DNA from: Zychaea mexicana
Taxonomy: Eukaryota > Mucoromycota > Mucoromycetes > Mucorales > Lichtheimiaceae
Direction of reading: 5' to 3'
Assembly (NCBI RefSeq): GCF_025766255.1
Contig: NW_026516666.1
Coordinates: 310,001 to 374,000 of the forward strand
DNA length: 64,000 bases
Made by a program: the position numbers and the translations under genes. Shown here piece after piece: positions 54,915 to 64,000 of this stretch. The notes under the pieces are model-generated. The model did no database searches. It was not told the origin of the DNA and saw only the letters and a program-made list of their open reading frames with translations. Positions within the stretch are counted from its first letter, which is position 1. The number at the start of each line of letters is the position of its first letter.

Positions 54915-56495
54915 AGTTTTTTGCATAATAGCTGGAAGAAAGAGCCAGACATTCATGTACTATCACATCATCAAAATGTTCTCATGGAATACTAGAAAAG
55001 GCACCAGCGCAGGAAACGGAGAGTTGTCCATCATACACTGCTACTATCCATGTACTTACCGCTATTACCCTGCTTCTCCTAGGCTAACTCTTCTCCTTAT
55101 CATTTCTCTACCCGAAGAAAGGGAACTTTAGCAGAAGAAGCTCCGCTGATAAGCGACGATTTAAGAAGAGCGAAAGACGACAGGCACAAAACGGACATAA
55201 CATGAGGAAAAACAATAAGAGAAGAGAAATAAGCATTGATATTGGATATTAGCAAAGGGTAAACAAATTGACGATCCCATTGCTGACTTTTTTTTCGATG
55301 ATTGCTTCTTTCATGCTTTTACATATCATATAGTGACGACGCGCGCGGGCGGGATGATAGTTGTGAACCTTTAACAAAAAGGAACTTACACATCACAGGC
55401 ATAGTAACCCTCCTTAATTCACAATTATTTCTGGGGAAAACTTTTTCTGGAAAAGGGGGTGGATATGATTTAAGTAATAATCTCTCTTGCTTACACATAC
55501 ACAACTTACCAAAAGGCCAAGGAATAGAGAGAGAGAGCGAGACAAAAAATTTAAAGTTCTCTGGCTATGTACAGGCGCGGAAGAATTGGTTATGGTTACA
55601 CTTTGGGGGCTCGGACCGATTACAAAAAAGAGAACGGCAGAGGGCGAGCGAAGAGAGTAAAAAGGGGGATACAGTGTATATATCGAGATAGGCGGAGGGG
55701 AACAAGTTTCTCTTTACTGTAACATTATTCATAAGAGTCTCACATAACGTATTGGATAGTAAAATAATTAGCCATGTCGGTTTCGGTGGCATAAGTAGCG
55801 CACACACGCACACAACACATACTCTCTTTTGGGAGGTCAAAAGAGGACACTATCTCGCAGAGAGACCTACTATCCATAGTCTATGAAATGTCATGGAACC
55901 AGGTTCCGGGGCGGACTTGAAGGGTCGGAACCCAACCGTTGCACTTGTAGAACCTCACTGACGAATGTCGGTGCATGAGAAAATACAGACCGTCCCTTTA
56001 AAAGTGAAGCACTTTTTTCCCTTTCCTTGCTTGCTAGTAACGTACACATCTGCGTTAGTTAAAATAAATAGCTGCACTGCACTACAGAGAGCGTAGCACT
56101 CGCCGTAGCACATTTTTTTTTTGCCCGTCCAACACCCACTCACACACACATCACATCACTTCACATCACACCCACAGCACACATAACAGTAAGCATCATC
56201 AGGAAATCCTTTTCACTTCATTCTCTTTCCTTTATCCTTACCTTTTTACACACTCACACTCTCCCCAAACCGAAAACCGCATCGGCGAACCCTTCTTCTC
56301 TTACCTTCCCGCCTCTGTCTTCCTTCTCTTCCTCTCTCCTCCAACAAACAACAGAGCAGCAGCAAACCCACTCTTTTCCCTTCACTTTCGAATACATTGA
56401 AACCTTTTCGCAAAACATCTTTATACACAAACACATCTTCATCGTTTCGTCTCCACCTCCTTTAGAACATCTTTCCCCCTTTTGATCGTATAAAG
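54915..56495. other. Intergenic and long leader region of the bHLH gene
   Basis: No gene is supported between 54915 and about 56150. From about 56150 to 56480 the sequence is strongly C/T- and CACA-rich, consistent with the promoter and 5' leader of the bHLH gene; TATAAAG lies at 56489-56495 just before its ATG. Confidence 0.5.
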
Positions 56496-57777
56496 ATGAA
56501 CAACCTTGTCTTGAATTCCGAGTATATGAGCGACTACCATCAACACTATCATAAAATGACGACGGATCAGCCCATCATGTATCATCCAGGTAAAGAAAAA
56601 GAAAGAAATATAGGTTACTATGTTGAACCGGGAGGAGCGTTGCTATGATGATACCCCAGATCGATGTAGTAACCATGGCAACCTATTATATATCTATTTC
56701 TGTATGTAAAGGCTCTCCTTCGTTTTACATGCATCCAATGACGACGACAACCGCTACTTCGTCGCCCCAGTCTATTGCCACTGCCCATACTGGTGCAGCG
56801 GGACCAATGTACTACGATCAAGCGGTGATGGGAAGTCCAGACTCGTTCATGTCCGGCATGTCACCATCGACCCCGCCGTCATCGATGCAACCGTCGTCAT
56901 CCGCCTTATCGCACAAGCCTGCCGAACCCCCCATGCTGGTGGCTTCGTCTTCGTCGTCGACGACTGCCTCTTCATCATCGTCCTCGGCGTACTTGAATCA
57001 GACCATTGCCAAAGCGGCATCGCTTCCGGAATCATTTTATCCCGAGTTCTTGCAGTACTCAAAAGAGTCGTTCGAGCAGCCCCAATGTTCCGTGCAGAAT
57101 CGTAAAAAGCGACGCTGTATGGAAGAAGGAGATGGTTCCGAGTCGCCTCGGTCCGATGAAGACTCACAGCAGCAGCTTGAGCACGCAGTAGATCAACATG
57201 AACAGCATCAACAAGCTGTTATTGATGACGAGGCAGCTGCGTATGTACTTTATTTTCCACGTTTCTCAACTTACTTGAGGAGGGGATTTTTTTCCCATGC
57301 TAACAAATTAGAAACATAATGTATAGTCAGGGCAACATGTCAACTGCCGAGATGCGACGACAGATTCACATCCAATCTGAACAGAAACGCCGTGCCCAAA
57401 TCAAAGACGGCTTTGAGGATTTGCGAAACGAACTTCCTGCTTGTCTCAACAAGAAGATGAGCAAAGTAGCGTTATTGCATCGCAGTAAGTCATTTTCCAT
57501 TTTTAAACAAGGGGATTTCTCTCTTAAAGAAGGGCATAATCGATCTATTTGTTACCACTTTTCATCATGCTTACCATACACAATCATGACCGGCTCTCTT
57601 TTTTTTTTGCTAGCTGTCCAACACATCCAGCATCTCAAGAGCACGCAGATGACCATCTTGGCCGAGCTTGAGCGATTAGTGCACGAGAATGAGCAACTGC
57701 GCAAGTTTCAAGAAAGCGTGTTGCAAAAGCAGGCCTTGGAGAACATGAACATGTACTCCTCCATGGGCAATATGTAA
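56496..57777 (+). CDS. bHLH-leucine zipper transcription factor
   Basis: Predicted DNA-binding dimeric regulator. Four exons, 56496-56589, 56712-57240, 57327-57484 and 57614-57777, give 314 residues. The first 200 residues are Ser/Thr/Pro/Gln-rich and disordered, with a basic patch QNRKKRRCMEEG. The bHLH starts at about residue 214 (RRQIHIQSEQKRRAQIKDGF) with His, Glu and Arg at basic positions 5, 9 and 13, the class B set that reads CACGTG E-boxes. Helix 2 is MSKVALLHRTVQHIQHLK, running straight into a leucine zipper (LAELERLVHENEQL). This resembles the Max/Mlx group and other fungal E-box factors. Introns fall after the first helix 2 segment (57485) and upstream of the basic region. No further domain. 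Confidence 0.93.
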
Positions 57778-60344
57778 ATTATATATCATGCACAAAAACA
57801 CTTTTTTGTTATTTCCACCCTCACATTGTAAACCCTTTTCCCCACCATAACCTTGCATTTTTTCCGCTATCTTCTTTTCAAATATTGGAAGAAACCTATC
57901 ACACCATAACACACCCACACAATTCCACAAGCACTTTTCTATTTTTACTCTATATCCATCTCTCATGCCCCCCTCTCTCAACTTTTTTATATAGCAAAAA
58001 CAACCCATATCACACACACTCAAGCACCTTGTCACAGTTTTTTTCCCGCCGATGATAACCACTATTTTACTATCATCTAAGCAAGCTCAAACATTCAACG
58101 CCCTCCACCCCAACAAGTACTTTTATTTTATTTTCTTTTCTTGTTTTTATAGATCCCCCTTTTCTTTTTCTTCTCCCAAGATATTCTTCTTTCTCTCTAA
58201 AATCTGAGAGAAAGGAAAAGTAAGATTGAAGCATTTTGCTATTGTTTTTTCTCTGACTCCCTTTTCCACACTATCCCCTCTTCCCTCCCCTCGCCCCTAA
58301 TTTAAGTTGGACATAGTACCATTTTCTTACGCATTTTCTTTTTTGATTACAGAATAAAATGGAACTTTTTTTCTCGCAGAAAGAGAAATTCTTACTCAGT
58401 TCTTTGTGTGTGTGTGTGCGTCGCGTGGTAGTTGGTATTACATATATCGTATGGGAAATATGTGGATTGACTGGTTGGTCAGGTTTGCTAATTGACTATT
58501 GCTGGTGACACCTAGAAAGTAGTAGAAGCTGTTTGACAATCAACATCCTCTCCTCTATAAGCTTACAATTCTATTTCGCGCTCCGTTGATTACTTGTCAT
58601 TACGACTTACTTTATATATATACTCTATGCTACTTTATAATTAACATTTTATCATCCGTCTATATCGGTTCCACCGAGAAAAGAAAGCTACTGCTGCTAA
58701 TTACTCGGGCTTCTAGTCGGAAAAAGAAGAAAAAAGAAGAGCGAAACTTGGCTAGTTCATTTACTATTTAGAGTGGCGGGCAAGTAAAATTGGTATATAA
58801 TACGCATGCATTATAAATACTACTATAACCATCAATATTGCATCAATTATAGCGTCCCCCAACCTGCCCAAGGTACTGATATACGTACAAAGTGTCCTCC
58901 TTAGTTACCCGTCTAACAGGTCCAGTTTATTTTGGGAGTCAATTGATCGTTTTCATTTAGCTTGTCTCTTTGAGCACCCATCATGGGATTAGTATCATAC
59001 TTATTAACATTGATCCAAACGAGCAAGGTATAAGCATTATAGTGCTATGTTAGTCCACTTTTTAGAGTCATGGTTACCAATCAATGTGCTAATGTTTATA
59101 CTTCTGATATATCTTACTGACACGTATACGAGTTTTACTAACGCGAAAAGGTCAAAGAAAATCATCGTTACGCGTCGTAATTGCGACATATTGATTGATT
59201 CCTCGGGCGATTGCGCAATCAGTAATGATTTCGAATAGTTTTCATATCCGAGCTCGTATAGAAGGCTCTTTGTGGGCAACAGGAATATACCCAAGTTTAA
59301 ACATGTAAGTAAAAAAAGTATTTGGTCATTCGCTACCTTGGGAATATCTGTACCAATGTAATATAAGAGCATCACAAAAAATAGCTGAAGCATTGTTCGG
59401 CAATGATAAATGGCGTTGATGTAGACACGCACGAATAGTAAAGGTATGTTACACCTGGCCATCCAGGCAGGTATATTAAAACGATTGTACGATGTTGGCT
59501 AATCACCAGACATTTAATATAAAGGTGGTTAAAGAAACATATAAAGCAACCGATTCTTAACTCGCAAATATTCAAGTACTCTGAAGAAATCACAACCGTA
59601 TGTGCTCGGAAGGCGTCTTATACTCTGAATGTCTGATGCGCCAACCAGAAATTCTCTTGGTAAGCATATCCCTGATTACCTACGACAATCTGTCAGAGCA
59701 CACATCATATCATACTGTCATGTTGCTCTCGTCGCATACAGCATAAAAGTTGAAACAATGTATGTACAATGATCTCTGAAAGCCAGTAAAAAGATAATAA
59801 TGAACGAACATACACAGGACGTGGCGCTAAGGACAGACAGACAGACCAAACCCTGAAGGCATTTCTTAAAGTCCAGTAAATCACGCCTAAAAAGGAGGTG
59901 GCAAAAACCTTAAAAAGAAGTAGATGATGACTGCATGCTCTGCAGCAGTAGTACCAATGAGAGAATATCATATGATCAGCGAGCTACTTTCTTTTTTGGA
60001 TGTTCTAGATAATTTACGATCGTCTCAAGCATCCATTACTGGCAAATGTACATATCTCAAGGGGAGCATGGAAAAAGGAAATATATCGAGTAATCCCGTA
60101 AAATACAACAGCAACAATATCCTGTCGTCCATTCAATAACGAAGTCTTAAACCCTCGATTCGGTATTGATACATAGTCTCACCTCCACATATATATATAT
60201 ATAGAGGACATCAAGCACCACAGCATATGGGCAGCAAAAAATAACCAACAAAGAAATCTTTTTTCCTCATATATTCAATATGTACCGCTATCATTAACTT
60301 TTTTACAGGATCCATGTACGTGTTGTTGTTATTTTCTTTTTCGG
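57778..60344. other. Gene-poor stretch with possible membrane-protein relic
   Basis: 57778-58900 is the T/C-rich 3' flank of the bHLH gene with no frame of note. On the minus strand 59037-59971 contains hydrophobic frames (WTLRNAFRVWSVCLSLAPRP, SLLSFYWLSEIIVHTLFQLL, and at 59400 LQLFFVMLLYYIGTDIPKV) that look like parts of a multi-pass membrane protein split by introns or lesions; I could not join them into one frame and do not recognise the family. Confidence 0.35.
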
Positions 60345-63300
60345 CTACATCACGCTAACTGTACCAGACGAAGAAGGGCCATCAGCGGCTGCTGTATTGT
60401 TTTCGTGCATCAAAGCACGCAAGTTGTGGATCAAGTTCAGCATATGTTCAGTGACAAGTGGAAGGTTCGCTCGTGATGAGGCAATAACCTTATCCATCCG
60501 CGCATCGAAATCTGAATCACTTTTAAAAAACGATATAACAAAAATATAAACATCGGTGAATCAGTATGATAAATATATATAAAAATGCCAAGTTAGAAGA
60601 ATGGATATTACTATTATGATAGACCTACGTTTTGGAGCCAGTTTTGAATTGGAGTACCAGATTGGTCATTTGCTCAACGATTTCTCCAGGCAAGATGTCA
60701 CTTGAAAGAATGGTATATGAACAAGCGAATGGAATAGCTGCTTGTTGTTATTGGACCATGTGTCATTAGTATCATTTGAGAAAAATCAGAGTATAGTAAG
60801 TAAAGCTCGATTTATGGGTCGACAATAAAAAAGGGAATACTTACGTTGGTTCTTTTGGTTTTGATCAATATGAACATATTGTATTCGCGAAATGTCACCA
60901 CCGTCAAAAGTAAATGAAGGGTTTACAATGATACCAATGAATGGCTCAATGCCTGTTGTTTCATCTCGGAAAAGTGTCTAAAAACAATGTTAACAAACAA
61001 GTCATGTCATGTTTCTCTCTCTCTCACTTCTTATCCTTCAAAAAATATGCCATCGTTCATGTATTACTTGATAGAGTCGTTGGTATTCGATATCGCGGAC
61101 GCTTGGATTGGGTTCAAAGGTTGGATGGGAATGGTACCACCCGACGACAGAGAGACCTTTTTGTGCAAACATTTCTCGTGCTTTCATTTCTGATTCTGGA
61201 TCCATTTCGCACTAAATCATAGCATGATCGAAGATATAGCAGTAAAAGATATGAGTACATCGTATAATGAGATAAATCTGGAAAACTTCTCTCTAGAAAA
61301 TAGACATTACCTCAATATCCGTGCTACTGGTTCCTCGACAAGGAAAGACGCAATCCACGTAAAGTTTCCGTTCGTCATGCACATAGCGACCTCCGAGCAA
61401 GCCAATAATTTCAGTATAGGACAAGTGTGAATGGAAGTCCATCACAAACTGCGTGGTTATCAGAGAGGGGATGGGAGAAAGAAGAAAGAAGATGAGTACT
61501 AGTCATAATGAAAATGGATTTACTACACAAGAGCAGCTAATACCAATGCATTGCTAGCAATATCAACATGGAACGGTGGCTCCACGTCAACATAATCCTC
61601 CACAGGCACTAGGCAGAATGGGTCATCAGGATCGCGCGTGTCTTCGTCATAGTAATGCTGTGGTTTCTTGGTAACTCGTTTCGGACGCGGTCTGTTTTTG
61701 CGGTTGCCACCTTTACTACTATGTCCATCATAGTCATCGTCGGGTCTAGAAAAGTATGCAGTGGAAGAAAGTGTTTGGCAACATATCTAAGCAATTTCTT
61801 CTTTTGCAAAGGAAAGGGACCGAACCTACTAACCTTGATTTACGCTTCTGGGTACTATGCACATAACAAACGAAGTATATTAAGAGATATGTCATTATCT
61901 TGCAGCGGAAAAAAAAAGAAGTATATTCATGACAACACATAGCACGGCACATAGACACACACAGAAACGCACGCACGCAAAATAAACAAACAATACAAAA
62001 TTCTCTTACGTTTCAACATTTTCATCGTCGTCGCTTTCTTGGTAGTAAAAGTAGCTGCGCCGCGATGATGATGTTGATGGTGCGCGTCTCGTTGCAGGTG
62101 CTCGTGGTTTAGCAGGTGGACAGCCAACATTGATTGCTTTGGCTTGTTCCAAATATGCGTGTACGCGCCCAACAGCGTTGACATCACCACAGTCTTTCAA
62201 TCCTCGGCGTGCAGCGGTTTTCGTCATATATTCTGGCTTGTAGACATTGTGCCAAGTGTCCAGAATATGATTGCGGATTTTCATGTAACGTTCAGGCGAT
62301 TTGGCGATCGATTTCGAGTCACAAAACCATTCAGGGTTGTGTTTTTTTTCATCGTCTGTGATAACGTCTCTGTCAAAGTGTTTGCACTATATACGTATCA
62401 TATTAGCATTATACGCTTTAAGTGCAACTAGGGTGAAGGAAGCGGAAGTACGTGCTATAAATGAAAAGAGAACCTCAACGTACATCATCTTCGGTTGTAG
62501 CTGTTGGGGCAGTAGTAGCAGTGTCTGCCGGCACAACAGAGGCAACATCGTTGTCAGTGACTGTAGCAAAGTGCTGTTGATCGGCTGGTGTTGGATGAGG
62601 ATTGAAGAAAGACGCAGGCTGAGGGGAAGGTGGTTGACTGGATTCCGTCATCATCATTGCTGTGTCTGAGGGAGATTTGACGCTTCTTGCTACTGCTTGT
62701 TTTTGCTCTCCTTGCTGTTCATCTTTCGCGGGAGTCTCGTCTTCAACAGTGCCGGGTTTTGTTATTGTTGGTTGATTTTGTACATTTTCATCCATCTTTC
62801 AGTAAAGGGAAAAGAAAGGAAAGGAGGAAAAAAAGGTTGTTAGCCAGCATCCATCGTAAAGTAGTCAGGTGCAACTCTTTACCTTGTCGGTCAAAAGCCA
62901 GTGACGCGCATGGTTTTTACATTGGAGCGAGTTTCGCGTTTTGACAAGCTCAGAAATAGCTTTCCATTTCCCATACCCGAACTTTAACTATAAATTAAAC
63001 GTGTTTTTAAAAGTCAAGCGAGAGGTTTATCGCAACAACAGCACCCTGCTTACAAGTCCTATGCGCAAAAGTTCGTCTTCTTCATCCGTCCAGCGCATGT
63101 TGTGAGAAGGAAGTGACACTGACGATGTTTCTAGTATGTTATCATATGAGGTCAACTGGCGTTAAAAGAAGTGTGTATGATGCGTGGTATATGTTGTAAG
63201 GCTACCTTGCTGTTTCCTACCCCCTGGAAGCCTCTCTTCAAATGGTTCCTGCTGCTGACTTGACGATGACGTCGGCGACTCTGTTGTTACTGTCGCTATT

Positions 63301-63656
63301 GTGCTGCCGGTAGGTGTCGGGTGAACAACATGCTCGGGACGCTGGTGCAGATGCTGTGGGTGCTGTGGTACTAGCGGCATTGGTGGTTCAGGAGGAGGCG
63401 GGGGTGGAGGATAAAATATATGGTTCATAGAGGGGACAGTAGCAACTGGCACGTCGTCAACCATGGGAGGAGCCATAGTAGATGACGGCGGTGGTGGTGG
63501 CATCTCTATATTAGCTATTTGTGGAGACGATAGCTTCGTAGGGCCGGGCATCATAGCTGCTGTGGGAGGGTGTGGGTGTGATAGAAGGTCCTGCACACTA
63601 GAACAGCAGTAACTGTGGTCTTCCATTATGTGGGTAAAAGGGTCGGTGTTCTCCAT
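60345..63656 (-). CDS. SANT-SWIRM-JAMM protein, MYSM1-like H2A deubiquitinase
   Basis: Predicted zinc protease that removes ubiquitin from histone H2A. Twelve minus-strand exons: 63221-63656, 63054-63130, 62883-62987, 62484-62795, 62010-62386, 61834-61854, 61544-61745, 61311-61448, 61068-61211, 60845-60977, 60629-60737 and 60345-60519; 742 residues. Residues 1-145 are Pro-rich. The SANT domain (about 157-206) is [14 protein letters not shown] joined to [24 protein letters not shown] (about 326-400) has [16 protein letters not shown] and [19 protein letters not shown]. The MPN domain opens [10 protein letters not shown]; its JAMM set is intact, with the Glu in [10 protein letters not shown] (about 523) and [14 protein letters not shown] (H583, H585, S593, D596). 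The sixth exon is only 21 bp. Exon 1 could instead end at 63206, adding five residues, and exon 11 start at 60740. Domain order is that of animal MYSM1. Confidence 0.94.
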
Positions 63657-64000
63657 AGTGTTTTACAGCGAGTAAAAAAAAGTTTTGTTGCAGAGAGAAA
63701 AGAGAAGAGGGAAAGGGTGTTTGACAGTAACAGAGGGCAAAAGGTCTTTTTTTTTACTGTGGACAGGGTAGTACAATGCATACAACAATGGGGTCTAGGC
63801 AAATCATCTGGCGCATATACCAATCATAGGCACAACACCATTTACAAAAAAAACCTGTTTCCGCCAATGAGCATTGAAACAAACAAACAGGGCTCACACT
63901 CTGAAGCAATGTGTGTACAACAACAACAACAACTGTTGCGCCCAGCAGCAGCGTTTGTTTACCCAATTTCTTTTGCAACCACCGTCGTCTCCTTCTGCTG
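63657..64000. other. Right edge, promoter region of the MYSM1-like gene
   Basis: Contains A-rich and CT-rich stretches and a short (CAA)n run at 63918-63930. No further gene is supported before the window ends. Confidence 0.5.

Noticed and set aside
1..64000. tRNA genes and CRISPR arrays
   Set aside because: I looked for B-box-like GGTTCRA strings with a folding partner and for regularly spaced short repeats and found none that hold. CRISPR is also not expected in fungal nuclear DNA.

Overview
The window looks like nuclear DNA of a Mucoromycota fungus, most likely Mucorales. The evidence is many short GT..AG introns (about 60-115 bp) with CTRAC-like branch sites, CT-rich promoter tracts before start codons, long Ser/Gln/Pro homopolymer runs, a chromodomain-bearing Ty3/gypsy retroelement, and gene content such as a TPR/F-box/LRR protein, RPEL-repeat protein, GDP-fucose-type transporter and a MYSM1-like histone deubiquitinase. 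The taxon is inferred from these features, not from a database search. Most gene models here were spliced by hand: exon joins were accepted when phase, splice sites and family conservation agreed.

Region by region. 1-10.3 kb is a repeat-rich accessory region. A ~2.8 kb direct duplication (283-3095 and 5877-8696) carries two identical copies of a small Ser-rich protein gene; an older inverted third paralog sits at 9243-9629. Between the copies are a ~245 bp tandem repeat and a solo Ty3/gypsy LTR with a 5-bp target duplication. 10.3-14 kb shows no convincing gene. 14-25 kb is an ordinary gene block: TPR/F-box/LRR protein, NAA50-like N-acetyltransferase, NUDIX hydrolase, PEX11, NAD kinase (divergent from PEX11) and BFR1 (convergent with NAD kinase). 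25.15-26.24 kb is a TIR-bounded, decayed DNA transposon. 26-33 kb is sparse, with one single-pass membrane protein gene at 29.4 kb. 33-42.6 kb holds a GDP-fucose-type nucleotide-sugar transporter, an RPEL-repeat protein, two low-complexity PPxY proteins (one ending in a CAAX box), an LRR protein and a Pro/Gln-rich acidic protein. 43.3-44.2 kb is a long inverted repeat. 47.26-50.02 kb is a 5'-truncated Ty3/gypsy chromovirus with an intact RNase H-integrase-chromodomain frame and its 3' LTR. 50-55 kb is relic territory: a truncated gene, a 171-bp-period repeat, and a decayed second copy of the LRR-gene 5' half with its promoter and a neighbouring RPA-like fragment. 56.5-57.8 kb encodes a bHLH-leucine zipper factor. 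60.3-63.7 kb encodes a 742-aa SANT-SWIRM-JAMM protein, the full MYSM1 architecture, split over twelve exons.

The genes do not form one pathway. The housekeeping block covers NADP supply, peroxisome division, nucleotide clean-up, N-terminal acetylation and ER/mRNP function. The most unusual material is the three-copy Ser-rich family with a ~47-nt element that recurs five times beside it, the complete MYSM1-type deubiquitinase, and the relic duplications.
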